Position numbers and translations under genes: made by a program. The notes under the pieces were generated by a model. That model was not told the DNA's origin. It saw only the letters and a program-made list of their open reading frames with translations, and did not search any database. 64,000 nucleotides of DNA from Legionella brunensis (GTDB lineage Bacteria > Pseudomonadota > Gammaproteobacteria > Legionellales > Legionellaceae): the NCBI RefSeq assembly GCF_001467025.1, contig NZ_LNXV01000007.1, positions 1 through 64,000 on the forward strand, given 5' to 3'. Positions 54,335 through 63,573 of the stretch are shown here, in pieces. The stretch's first letter is position 1. Every line of letters begins with the position of its first letter.

Positions 54335-55080
54335 ATAAAAAGCGAGTATTCTCCTATCTCTTAGGATTATTGGCTGCTTCGCTTGTGCATGCTAATACTA
54401 ATATTGATATGCTGCCGGTAAAAGTTGATTTGCAAGATCCTGCAAAATTGCAGCGTGGTGCAAAAATATTCATGAATTACTGTTCAGGTTGCCATGCTTT
54501 GCGTTATATGCGCTACAACCGCATGGCTCAAGATTTAGGATTAACGACCTTTGATGGTCAGATTGACAAAGACTTATTGTTCAATAACTTAGTTTTTACT
54601 ACAGCCAAAATCCATGATCCCATCCAAATTAGCATGTCTGATACTGATGCCAGACAATGGTTTGGGATTGTCCCCCCTGATCTTTCACTCACTGCTCGTG
54701 AGCGTGGGCCTCAATGGATCTATACCTATTTGAAAAGTTTTTACGAAGATAAGAAACGACCTTTTGGTACTAATAATTTGCTGATACCAGATGTTGCCAT
54801 GCCCAATGTCCTAGAACCCTTGATTGGGCGTGTCGTTGCGATTACTGAGGGAAATGGACCAAAGCCGCCAATCTCCCATTTAGTATTGGTTGGACAAGGA
54901 GAAATGAACGAAAAAGAGTTTGACAGTACTCTGGAAGACTTGGTTACTTTTCTAACATATGTGGCAGAGCCAGTTAAACTCGTTCGCTATCGTATAGGAG
55001 TTGTTGTTATTATATTCTTATGCATTTTCTGGTTAATAGCGTATCAACTTAAACGAGTATATTGGAAAAAGGTTCATTAA
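54331..55080 (+). CDS. petC: Cytochrome c1
   Basis: 249 residues: a signal peptide (to about residue 21), heme motif CSGCH at 51-55, the axial-Met region near PDVAMPNVL, and a C-terminal membrane anchor (VVVIIFLCIFWLIAYQL). Passes electrons from the Rieske protein to soluble cytochrome c. Confidence 0.97.
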   Translation: MNKKRVFSYLLGLLAASLVHANTNIDMLPVKVDLQDPAKLQRGAKIFMNYCSGCHALRYMRYNRMAQDLGLTTFDGQIDKDLLFNNLVFTTAKIHDPIQISMSDTDARQWFGIVPPDLSLTARERGPQWIYTYLKSFYEDKKRPFGTNNLLIPDVAMPNVLEPLIGRVVAITEGNGPKPPISHLVLVGQGEMNEKEFDSTLEDLVTFLTYVAEPVKLVRYRIGVVVIIFLCIFWLIAYQLKRVYWKKVH

Positions 55081-55308
55081 TGCATTTAAAGAGGAAAGGA
55101 TAGCATCCCATTAAATTTCAATAACATAACTTTGTCATCCTAACCTCCAAAGGTAGTATAGAGGAAAATGTTATACCGCAAATTGCTGATAAATTCGGAA
55201 GATAGAAAAATGTCAGGAATTATCATCACGCTGAGCAAATTTGTGGTAAAATAATGCCCTTTGACATACCAAAAGGTATGAATTGAACGATTGACGAGGA
55301 GTTTGCTG

Positions 55309-55929
55309 ATGGCTATTGTGGCAAAGCGCACGATTATGTCTTTATATTCTGACAATGATGATATCTATAGTCATCAAGTTCGTATAGTTTTGGCTGAAAA
55401 AGGGGTCAATGTCGAAATTCTTCATGCCAAACAAGGTGAAGCTCCTAACGATCTGCTTGCTGTTAATCCTTATGGAACAGTTCCTACTTTGTTGGACAGA
55501 GAATTAGTTCTATACGAAGCTCGCATCATTATGGAATATTTGGATGAACGGTTTCCTCATCCACCACTCTTACCGGTCTACCCTGTTGCTCGGGCTGAAG
55601 CACGTAAGATGATGCATCGCATAGAGCAAGATTGGTATTGTTTCCTGCAAAACATTAAAGCAGGGCATGAAATTGAACAATCACGTCAATATTTAATGGA
55701 AAGTTTGATTAATCTTGAGCCTGTTTTTGCGGATAAACCTTACTTTTTAAGTGATGAGTTTTCTTTATTAGATTGCGCACTAGCTCCTCTATTGTGGCGT
55801 TTACCCCAATTAGGCATAGATATTCCTGCCAAAGCCAAAGGTTTGCACGCTTATATGCAGCGTATATTCAAGAGAGATTCCTTCCAAGCAAGCTTGAGTG
55901 ATGCTGAGAGGCAAGTAAGAGCGGCCTGA
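55309..55929 (+). CDS. sspA: Stringent starvation protein A
   Basis: 206 residues of the GST fold without glutathione-transferase activity; binds RNA polymerase and modulates stress and virulence genes. Seen are SLYSDNDDIYSHQVRIVLAE, NPYGTVPTL, and the PHPP loop (ERFPHPPLLPVYPV) typical of SspA. Start at ATG 55309 with GAGGAG at 55297. A CATACC-AAAA-GGTATG palindrome (55265-55280) lies upstream. The sspB gene overlaps. Confidence 0.95.
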   Translation: MAIVAKRTIMSLYSDNDDIYSHQVRIVLAEKGVNVEILHAKQGEAPNDLLAVNPYGTVPTLLDRELVLYEARIIMEYLDERFPHPPLLPVYPVARAEARKMMHRIEQDWYCFLQNIKAGHEIEQSRQYLMESLINLEPVFADKPYFLSDEFSLLDCALAPLLWRLPQLGIDIPAKAKGLHAYMQRIFKRDSFQASLSDAERQVRAA

Positions 55930-56327
55930 TGATGAATATGACTTCAAATAAGCCTTATCTTATTCGTGCTATTTATGATTGGATTGTGGACAATGATCAG
56001 ACACCGTACATATTAGTCAGCGCTAATTATCCTGGCGTACAGGTACCACAAGAATTCGTTAATGATGGGCGGATAGTATTAAATATTTCTCCTAAAGCAT
56101 GTCGTGGCTTGCATCTTGAGAACGATAGAATTATCTTTACTGCTCGTTTTTCTGGCCAAAGTATGCAGATTTTTATTGTTCCTGCTGCAGTTCTGGCAAT
56201 ATATGCTAAGGAAAATGGTCAGGGCATGGAGTTCCCGGAAGAAATTCATGAGCCGTTACCGCCAGCTACATCAGGAACAGAAAAGGGACGTAAACCTGCC
56301 TTAACTCTTGTAAAAAATAAGGAGTAA
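55929..56327 (+). CDS. sspB: ClpXP protease specificity factor SspB
   Basis: 132 residues. Delivers ssrA-tagged proteins to ClpXP. The folded domain (KPYLIRAIYDWIVDNDQTPY, NISPKACRGL, FSGQSMQIFIP-like FSGQSMQIFIVP) and a flexible tail ending PALTLVKNKE, the ClpX-binding motif, are present. The start overlaps the sspA stop; an ATG three bases later is equally possible. Confidence 0.95.
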   Translation: MMNMTSNKPYLIRAIYDWIVDNDQTPYILVSANYPGVQVPQEFVNDGRIVLNISPKACRGLHLENDRIIFTARFSGQSMQIFIVPAAVLAIYAKENGQGMEFPEEIHEPLPPATSGTEKGRKPALTLVKNKE

Positions 56328-56444
56328 AGTTTTCCCCCTGCATGGTGCTCATTCTTAGCTATCGTTTAATAGATAGCGATTGATTCGAGTATCTAACAGG
56401 GTTATGAACTTATTCTTGTATTGCTGAAGGAGCACAAAAAGGCT

Positions 56445-57944
56445 ATGACCACTGCAAAGATTTCTCTGTATCAATCCAAGCATATTCGTTTATGTGAACA
56501 ATTAGCCATTACTGATTTAGGATTATCTGAAGATGAGCTAATGGAGCGCGCTGGTCATAGTGCATTTTTAACTTTGACTAAACTCTATCCTGCTGTACGC
56601 AACCTGGCTATATTTTGTGGGAGTGGTAACAATGCTGGAGATGGTTATGTATTAGCACGTTTAGCTCATGAAAAAGGTTACTCAGTTCTTATCAATCAGT
56701 ATAAGAGCGTAGAAAATTTACCACCTGCAGCCCGTCATGCTGCGTTAATTGCTATCGCCGCAGGTGTTCCTTGTCAATGTTTGGATGACCCCATTGATAG
56801 TGATGCAGAGTTGGTGATTGATGCTTTACTCGGCATAGGATTACAAGGCGAAGTTAAAGGCCCTTTAGTTGCGGCTATTAATCAAATTAATGAGAGTGAA
56901 CTTCCTATTCTTGCTCTTGATATTCCCTCTGGCCTAAATGCAGATACAGGAACTGTATTAGGTGTCTGTGTTCGCGCAACAACAACAGCTACTTTTATCG
57001 CTCGTAAGTTAGGTTTAATGACCTTAGATGGTCCTGATCATTGTGGTAAAATTGTTTGCCATAGCTTAGGGCTTGAGAATTGTATGTCAACGATTTCGCC
57101 TGCAGCTTATTTGTTAGACGAAAATTTGCGCAATACGCTACTGCCTCGTCGCTTGAAGAATTCTCATAAAGGACTTTATGGCCATGTTTTAGTGATCGGT
57201 GGCGGTCATGGTATGCCTGGCTCAGTTTATTTAACTGCCAATGCTGCATTGCGAGTAGGAGCAGGACTTGTCACTATAGCTACAAGACCAGAGTATGCTG
57301 GTCATGTATTGCCTTCACTACCTGAGGCTATGATTTATGGTATTGAGGAGGTAGAAGAGCTTTCCCCCCTGATCAGTCGAGCAACAATTTGTGTTATCGG
57401 CCCTGGCTTAGGTGAGGATGAATGGGCGATGGCATTATTTACCAAAGCACTCACGTCACAGTTGCCTATGGTTATTGATGCTTCTGCATTACGCATTTTG
57501 GCGAAGAACCACCAACATGATGATAACTGGATCTTAACCCCGCATCCTGGCGAAGCGGCCAGTTTATTGGGTTGTTCAACTGTTGACGTGCAAAAAAATC
57601 GTTACCAGGCTGTATGTAAGCTCCAGCAACAGTATGGAGGACATGTCATCCTTAAAGGTGTCGGTACATTAATAGCAACTGATAAGTCAGAAGCTTATTT
57701 ATGTGCTGCTGGAAATCCGGGTATGGCAAGTGCAGGCATGGGAGATGCCTTGAATGGTGTCATTGCAGGTTTGGCGGCCCAGGGATTGTCTCTTGCCGAT
57801 GCTGCCAAGTTAGGGGTTTGGGTACATGCGACGGCGGCGGATGCAGCGGCAATTGCTATGGGGGAGCGTGGTCTTTTAGCAAGTGATCTAATGCCTTATT
57901 TGCGCCACCAGGTGAATAGATTGTCGGTCGGCTGTGGTGGATAA
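56445..57944 (+). CDS. nnr: Bifunctional NAD(P)H-hydrate epimerase/dehydratase
   Basis: 499 residues with two fused domains. The N-terminal YjeF epimerase (residues about 10-215) has GSGNNAGDGYVLARL. The C-terminal ADP-dependent dehydratase (about 225-495) has TPHPGEAASLLG and GNPGMASAGMGDALNG. It repairs hydrated NADH and NADPH. I chose the ATG at 56445; a TTG at 56421 would add eight residues. The ATG of tsaE follows the stop immediately. Confidence 0.95.
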   Translation: MTTAKISLYQSKHIRLCEQLAITDLGLSEDELMERAGHSAFLTLTKLYPAVRNLAIFCGSGNNAGDGYVLARLAHEKGYSVLINQYKSVENLPPAARHAALIAIAAGVPCQCLDDPIDSDAELVIDALLGIGLQGEVKGPLVAAINQINESELPILALDIPSGLNADTGTVLGVCVRATTTATFIARKLGLMTLDGPDHCGKIVCHSLGLENCMSTISPAAYLLDENLRNTLLPRRLKNSHKGLYGHVLVIGGGHGMPGSVYLTANAALRVGAGLVTIATRPEYAGHVLPSLPEAMIYGIEEVEELSPLISRATICVIGPGLGEDEWAMALFTKALTSQLPMVIDASALRILAKNHQHDDNWILTPHPGEAASLLGCSTVDVQKNRYQAVCKLQQQYGGHVILKGVGTLIATDKSEAYLCAAGNPGMASAGMGDALNGVIAGLAAQGLSLADAAKLGVWVHATAADAAAIAMGERGLLASDLMPYLRHQVNRLSVGCGG

Positions 57945-58412
57945 ATGACGAAATACGATTTAGTGCTTCCTGATGAGTCAAGTAGCGAATCTTTGGCTAC
58001 AAGTTTAGCAACGATGCTATTTTCCCCATTGGTTTTGAGCTTCAGTGGCGAAATTGGTGCTGGAAAAACAACCTTCATTCGTGCAATGCTTCGTGCTTTG
58101 GGGGTTAAAACTGCGGTCAAAAGTCCCTCTTTTTCTTTAGTTGAAAGTTACCAATGTAACAATTTTCAAGTTCATCATTTTGACCTTTATCGCATTCACG
58201 ATGAGGCAGAGCTAGAGTATATTGGTTTTAGGGATTACTTTCGCGAAAATTCTGTCTGCTGTATCGAATGGCCAGAACATGGTGGTCATTTTTTAGAGAG
58301 AGTTGATCTTAATTTCGCCTTCGTTATCAATGGGAGCGGTCGATTGTTGACTATAAATGCTTCAAGTCCCGCTGGGGAAAAAATGTTGTCTTGCCTTGCG
58401 AGTAAACAATGA
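57945..58412 (+). CDS. tsaE: tRNA threonylcarbamoyladenosine ATPase TsaE
   Basis: 155 residues with the P-loop GEIGAGKTTFIRAML, SPSFSLVESY and HFDLYRI. Essential partner of TsaB and TsaD in t6A37 synthesis. The order nnr-tsaE-amiB-mutL-miaA is the classical gammaproteobacterial operon. Four-base overlap with the amidase gene. Confidence 0.96.
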   Translation: MTKYDLVLPDESSSESLATSLATMLFSPLVLSFSGEIGAGKTTFIRAMLRALGVKTAVKSPSFSLVESYQCNNFQVHHFDLYRIHDEAELEYIGFRDYFRENSVCCIEWPEHGGHFLERVDLNFAFVINGSGRLLTINASSPAGEKMLSCLASKQ

Positions 58413-59776
58413 GTAAACGCATCTTTGGTTTTTGTATGTTGATGGTAGGCTGTTCGATGGTAATGGCTGCAAAACTGCTTTCAATTGAAGTGAAACAGCA
58501 AGCAGGCACCCCTTCGGTACTATTCACACTCGATAGAGCAGTTGCTCATAAAGTGTTCACACTTACTAATCCTAATCGGGTAGTTATTGATTTTGAAAAT
58601 ACAGATTTAGCTTTCAACTTAAATCGTGTGAATCTGGGGCCGGAATTGATTAAGTACATTCGCAGTGGCCGTCCGAACTCACACACTTTACGCTTGGTAT
58701 TTGAAGTTAATCAAGCAGTTATGACACAAACAAAACCGCTGCAGCAATTGGCGAGCGCAAAACATAGTTTCTCTCTGAATTTGACTACTAATGGCGGTGG
58801 CTCAGGGGCTAGTTACACACCTCAAAATTCAATGCCGATAAAAGTAACTACAAGAAAAGTTACTAAAACACCGGTATCTGTTCGGCATGCCCCACCCAAA
58901 ACATTACGAGATGTCATTGTTGTTCTTGACCCTGGGCATGGGGGTAAAGACCCTGGCGCTAGTGGACCGAAAAGGTCATTAGAAAAATACGTGACTTTAG
59001 CCATTGCGCAGAAATTAAAACAAATTATTGATAGACAGCCTGGTATGAGGGCAGTGCTAACCCGTAATGGTGATTATTACATTGAGCTGCGTGAGCGTTT
59101 AAGAATTGCCAGAAAATACAATGCAGATGTTTTTATCTCAATCCATGCGGATGCATTCATTAATCAGCATTCAAGTGGTGCTTCAGTCTTTGCTTTATCA
59201 CAATCTGGAGCAACAAGTGAGGCTGCACGTTGGCTCGCAGAAAAAGAAAACTATTCAGAGTTAGGCGGCGTGAATTTGTCCGAACTGGATGATCAAAGTG
59301 GTTTAGTGCGCACCGTGCTAATTGATTTATCACAAACTGCTACGATCGGTGCCAGTCTTCATATGGGTGAACGAGTGCTACTCAATTTGGATAGAATCAC
59401 TCGTCTACATAATCATAAGGTAGAACAAGCCAGGTTTATGGTATTAAAATCCCCGGATATCCCCTCAATTTTAATTGAAACAGGATTTATTTCTAATCCA
59501 CGAGAAGAGAGTAATTTAAATAGTCCAGCTTATCAAAGGCAGTTGACGCAAGCGATCTTTGAGGGATTAAAACGTTATTTTTGGGATTATCCTCCACATG
59601 GAACACGTATTGAAGCATTAGCGGGAAGCGCCAATACGCATTTGGTCCAAAGAGGTGAGTCACTACCTCAGATTGCTGCCAGATATCATGTTTCCGTGGC
59701 AGCCTTACAAACGGCTAATCATTTGGCGGGAAGCCAACTAAGAGCAGGCCAAAGACTTATCATTCCAATCGTATGA
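58409..59776 (+). CDS. amiB: N-acetylmuramoyl-L-alanine amidase (AmiB/AmiC type)
   Basis: 455 residues: a signal peptide (about 1-20), an AMIN domain (about 25-130) that targets the septum, a zinc amidase_3 domain with VVLDPGHGGKDPGASG, SIHADAF and ILIETGFISN, and a C-terminal LysM domain (HLVQRGESLPQIAARYHV). It cleaves septal peptidoglycan to separate daughter cells. Overlaps mutL by four bases. Confidence 0.94.
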   Translation: MSKRIFGFCMLMVGCSMVMAAKLLSIEVKQQAGTPSVLFTLDRAVAHKVFTLTNPNRVVIDFENTDLAFNLNRVNLGPELIKYIRSGRPNSHTLRLVFEVNQAVMTQTKPLQQLASAKHSFSLNLTTNGGGSGASYTPQNSMPIKVTTRKVTKTPVSVRHAPPKTLRDVIVVLDPGHGGKDPGASGPKRSLEKYVTLAIAQKLKQIIDRQPGMRAVLTRNGDYYIELRERLRIARKYNADVFISIHADAFINQHSSGASVFALSQSGATSEAARWLAEKENYSELGGVNLSELDDQSGLVRTVLIDLSQTATIGASLHMGERVLLNLDRITRLHNHKVEQARFMVLKSPDIPSILIETGFISNPREESNLNSPAYQRQLTQAIFEGLKRYFWDYPPHGTRIEALAGSANTHLVQRGESLPQIAARYHVSVAALQTANHLAGSQLRAGQRLIIPIV

Positions 59777-61401
59777 GAATCCAGCAGTTACCGCTCGCCT
59801 TAGCCAATCAAATAGCAGCCGGTGAGGTGATTGAACGCCCGGCTTCTATTGTTAAAGAGTTATTAGAGAATTCTTTGGATGCCAAAGCCAGTCTTATCAA
59901 TATTGAGATTGGCTATGGTGGTTTGAATCAAGTAAAAATTAGCGATAATGGCATTGGTATTCTTGCTGAAGATTTACCATTGGCAATTGCGCCTCATGCT
60001 ACCAGTAAAATTAGTCAACTTAGTGATCTCTACTCAATCGCCAGCATGGGATTTCGTGGTGAAGCCTTAGCAAGTATTGCTTCCATCTCGCGTCTTACAA
60101 TTAGCTCTAAGCCTGCTGAACAGACGCATGCAATGAAGTTGTTAAGTTATGGAGAGTCCATACAGCTAGAGCCTTGTGCAAGAAACGAGGGTACCACAGT
60201 CGATGTACGTGATATTTTTTTCAATGCACCCATTAGGAAAAAATTTCTAAAGACAGAGCGTATTGAATTTCAAGCAATAGAAATGGTAGTAAAACGTTTT
60301 GCTTTAAGTGCCCCTCAAATAGCAATTACTTTAAGTCATAATGAAAAGAAAATATTGGACTTACCGGCTGCCAACTGTGATAAAACTAAACTGGCTCGCA
60401 TTCGCAAAATCCTAGGTAAAGCGTTTATTGAACAGGCTTATTTTATTGATATAGAACAGTCAGGAATGCGACTTGTAGGTTGGGTGGGAAAAGAGAATTA
60501 TCAGCGTAGCCAAAATGATAAACAATGGATATACATTAACATGCGTATGGTTAGGGATAAATTACTTAATCATGCTATTAAGCAGGCATATGAAAATTTC
60601 TTACATCCGGGTCGCTATCCCTCCTGCTTACTCTACCTAACGATTCCTCCCCAAGAGGTAGATGTTAATGTACACCCTACTAAACATGAGGTTCGTTTTC
60701 AGCAACCTCGTTTGGTTCATGATTTTATAAGCACGCAGATTCACCACGCTCTGCAGCTCTCTAAAGAATCAGGACAATATAAGTTGCTTGAAGAAAAAGA
60801 GTTTCATGCGTTTCAAGTTAGTGAGCCTTATATATCACCTGCATCTTTACCCACCGCAAAGGAGCAATTTCCTTTCGATCCCAAAAATTGGATCACTTTA
60901 AATGAGCACTTTATCTTGATTTTTCTACAAGAGCAGCCTTATTTAGTGGATATTATCGCTTTATATCGCCATTGGTTAAGAGCACTGTTGCTTAAGCAGG
61001 AAAGGCCTTTCATAAGTCGTCCTTTATTGGTTCCAGTAAGTCATAACCTTGATAATTTAAATTTGCAGCAGGTTAATCGCTGTAAATCCTATTTGGCAGA
61101 AGTAGGAATAGACATTAGTTTAATGGGGGAAAATGTTATATTTATTAGAACATTACCAATCTCCTTACCGTACTTAAATCTTAAGCAATTCTTAAATGCT
61201 ATATTTAAAGAGGTAGAACTTACAAATTTGGGATTGGTAGAGCTTTTGCTTAAGCACCAGCTTTTTGATCCAAGAAATGCTACTCAAGAAGAGAAAGAAG
61301 CCCTTATTGCCCATATGGAAGTGTTAGGTAATGACAATGAGCGGCATACGTGGCGAAGGCAACTATCAGCCCAGATTTGTTGGGATTTGTTAAATGCCTA
61401 A
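59773..61401 (+). CDS. mutL: DNA mismatch repair protein MutL
   Basis: 542 residues, a little shorter than E. coli (615), the difference being in the linker. The GHKL ATPase domain shows IAAGEVIERPASIVKELLEN, DNGIGI, ATSKI and GFRGEALASI. The C-terminal dimerisation domain lacks an obvious metal-binding endonuclease motif, as in MutH-type systems. Overlaps miaA by eight bases. Confidence 0.96.
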   Translation: MRIQQLPLALANQIAAGEVIERPASIVKELLENSLDAKASLINIEIGYGGLNQVKISDNGIGILAEDLPLAIAPHATSKISQLSDLYSIASMGFRGEALASIASISRLTISSKPAEQTHAMKLLSYGESIQLEPCARNEGTTVDVRDIFFNAPIRKKFLKTERIEFQAIEMVVKRFALSAPQIAITLSHNEKKILDLPAANCDKTKLARIRKILGKAFIEQAYFIDIEQSGMRLVGWVGKENYQRSQNDKQWIYINMRMVRDKLLNHAIKQAYENFLHPGRYPSCLLYLTIPPQEVDVNVHPTKHEVRFQQPRLVHDFISTQIHHALQLSKESGQYKLLEEKEFHAFQVSEPYISPASLPTAKEQFPFDPKNWITLNEHFILIFLQEQPYLVDIIALYRHWLRALLLKQERPFISRPLLVPVSHNLDNLNLQQVNRCKSYLAEVGIDISLMGENVIFIRTLPISLPYLNLKQFLNAIFKEVELTNLGLVELLLKHQLFDPRNATQEEKEALIAHMEVLGNDNERHTWRRQLSAQICWDLLNA

Positions 61402-62350
61402 AACTATTTTTTGTTTAATGGGGCCAACTGCCTCTGGAAAGACAGCACTAGCTTGTGAATTGCTAAAAATATTTCCTTTTGAAATTATTAGTGTTGATTC
61501 GGCAATGATTTACAGGGAAATGAATATTGGCACAGCAAAACCTAGCCTTGAAGAACTTGAGGAAGCCCCCCACCATTTGATTGATATTTTAGATCCTATT
61601 GAGAGCTATTCCGCTGCAGAATTTTGTGAGGATGCGGTGGAGCTTATCGAAGCAATCTATGAGCGAGGGAAACTTCCTTTGCTTGTGGGGGGCACCATGA
61701 TGTATTTCAATGCATTGCAGCAAGGTTTATCAACTTTACCCCAGGCTGATGAGGTTATCCGGGCAAGTTTGTTAAGAGAGGCCGAACGACATGGCTGGTC
61801 TTATTTACATCAACAGCTAGAGCAAATTGACCCTCTTTCCGCTGAGCGTATTCATCCTAATGATACGCAGCGTATTCAAAGAGCTTTGGAGGTTTATCAA
61901 TTAACTGGTAAACCTTTATCATTCTTTTGGTCGGAACAAAAAGGATGCGCCAAGTACCATTTTGTCAATATTATCTTATTTCCGGGGCAAAGGAGTTGGT
62001 TGCATGAGCGTATTGCTTTACGTTTCGAGCAGATGTTAATGAAGGATTTTGTTGGGGAGGTGGCGCAACTTCTGCAAAAATGGCAATTACCACCAACATG
62101 CCCCTCAATGCGTAGTGTGGGCTATCGCCAAGTGATCAATTACCTTGCTGGGGATTATGATTATGAAACCTTGCAACATAAGGGTATAGTTGCTACTCGA
62201 CAACTGGCAAAACGGCAATTAACGTGGTTGCGTAATTGGCCCGAGGGTTTAGTTTTTGATTGCGAGGACATGACGGCTACAAAAGGTAAAATCGTGGCGC
62301 TTATTATGGAAATAATAGATAATAGAGTGCAAAATGTTGAGGTTTTCTAG
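61394..62350 (+). CDS. miaA: tRNA dimethylallyltransferase
   Basis: 318 residues. Adds the isopentenyl group to A37. P-loop GPTASGKTALA, DSAMIYREMNIGTAKP, and RAIGYR-like MRSVGYRQ are present. hfq, which often follows, is absent here. Confidence 0.96.
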   Translation: MPKTIFCLMGPTASGKTALACELLKIFPFEIISVDSAMIYREMNIGTAKPSLEELEEAPHHLIDILDPIESYSAAEFCEDAVELIEAIYERGKLPLLVGGTMMYFNALQQGLSTLPQADEVIRASLLREAERHGWSYLHQQLEQIDPLSAERIHPNDTQRIQRALEVYQLTGKPLSFFWSEQKGCAKYHFVNIILFPGQRSWLHERIALRFEQMLMKDFVGEVAQLLQKWQLPPTCPSMRSVGYRQVINYLAGDYDYETLQHKGIVATRQLAKRQLTWLRNWPEGLVFDCEDMTATKGKIVALIMEIIDNRVQNVEVF

Positions 62351-62357
62351 AGGAATA

Positions 62358-62558
62358 ATGATGTCTGCTGAAACTAAGAAAAAACCGGCGAGCACGAAGA
62401 AAGATTACATTGTCCATCGTCGTGACTTGCCATTGAGCTGCCCAACCGATGAAATGGAGTTGTGGAACGCTCATCCAAAAGTATATTTACCCATTGAGAA
62501 AACGGGCACAGAAATTTGTCCTTACTGCAGCTCCCGCTTTGTTCTAAAAGATGATTAA
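62358..62558 (+). CDS. Small zinc-finger protein (zf-CHCC type)
   Basis: 66 residues. A Lys-rich start is followed by CPTDEMELWNAHPKVYLPIE and CPYCSSRFVL, giving the Cys/His set of the CHCC zinc finger found in small bacterial proteins and in the NDUFS6 subunit. Start at ATG 62358 with AGAGGA before it. The stop overlaps the next gene by eight bases. Confidence 0.85.
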   Translation: MMSAETKKKPASTKKDYIVHRRDLPLSCPTDEMELWNAHPKVYLPIEKTGTEICPYCSSRFVLKDD

Positions 62559-63564
62559 ATCAATTTGTGTGGTACGTTTGTCTGCATTAGGGGACGTGTT
62601 AATGTTAGTTCCTCTAATTCGCACGTTACAAGCCAATTTGCCAGATGCCTCTATTACTTGGGTGATTTCGCGTCCTGCCTACGATTTGGTTGAGGGTATG
62701 GATGGAGTAGAGTTTATTGTTATTAATAAACCAAATAGTTTGGCTGATTATTGGCGATTCAAAAAACAATTGAAGGGTCGTTCTTTTGATGTGCTTTTGG
62801 CGGTACAAGCAAGCTTCCGAGCTAATTTGCTATATCCTTTAATTCGCGCCTCGCGAAAAATTGGTTTTGATTACCAGCGAGCGAAGGATGGGCACAAATG
62901 GTTTATTAATGAAACGATTCCTGCGGGCGAGGAACATAATCTCGAGGGATTTTTAAAGTTTGCACAAATGTTAGGTCTGAAAAAGCAAGTCTTGCGTTGG
63001 GATTTGCCAATTACTGAGGCGGATTATGAATGGGCTCGGACTCATTTACCTTCCCAGGGACCAATATTATTAGTTAATCCTGCTGCAAGTAAACCGGAAA
63101 GAAGTTGGACTGTGGAGCGCTATGTTGCGGTCATAAAGGAGGCTCAGCAACGCTGGCAAGCCCAAGTTGTCCTAACTGGCGGTCCTGGTGTTTTTGATAG
63201 AGAACTGGCTGACGCCATAAGCAAACAAGTTAACTGCACGGATTTAGTCGGTAAAACAAAGCCCAAGCAGTTATTAGCCGTGATAAGCCAAGCTCACGCG
63301 TTACTATGCCCAGATACAGGGCCATCTCATATGGCAAGTGCTGTAGGCACCCCAGTGGTTGCATTGCATGCAGTAACCAATTACCAAATTTCAGGCCCGT
63401 ATACCTTTAAGCATTTAGTGGTTGATTGTTATCCTGAGGCCGTAGCAACCCTCTTAAAAAAAGAGACTGATGATGTTTGGGGAACCAAAGTCCATGGAGA
63501 AGAGGCGATGAAACTGATTCAAGTGGATGCCGTCTTGGCTAAACTTGCAACAATTATGTCGTAA
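62551..63564 (+). CDS. Glycosyltransferase family 9 (LPS heptosyltransferase-like)
   Basis: 337 residues of the GT-B fold: the N-terminal IKSICVVRLSALGDVLMLVP, then QASFRANLLYPL, NPAASKPERSW and the C-terminal nucleotide-sugar motif CPDTGPSHMASAVGTPVVALH. Probably transfers a heptose or related sugar to the LPS inner core. Which acceptor it uses (WaaC- or WaaF-like) cannot be told. Confidence 0.9.
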   Translation: MIKSICVVRLSALGDVLMLVPLIRTLQANLPDASITWVISRPAYDLVEGMDGVEFIVINKPNSLADYWRFKKQLKGRSFDVLLAVQASFRANLLYPLIRASRKIGFDYQRAKDGHKWFINETIPAGEEHNLEGFLKFAQMLGLKKQVLRWDLPITEADYEWARTHLPSQGPILLVNPAASKPERSWTVERYVAVIKEAQQRWQAQVVLTGGPGVFDRELADAISKQVNCTDLVGKTKPKQLLAVISQAHALLCPDTGPSHMASAVGTPVVALHAVTNYQISGPYTFKHLVVDCYPEAVATLLKKETDDVWGTKVHGEEAMKLIQVDAVLAKLATIMS

Positions 63565-63573
63565 GTTTGCTAT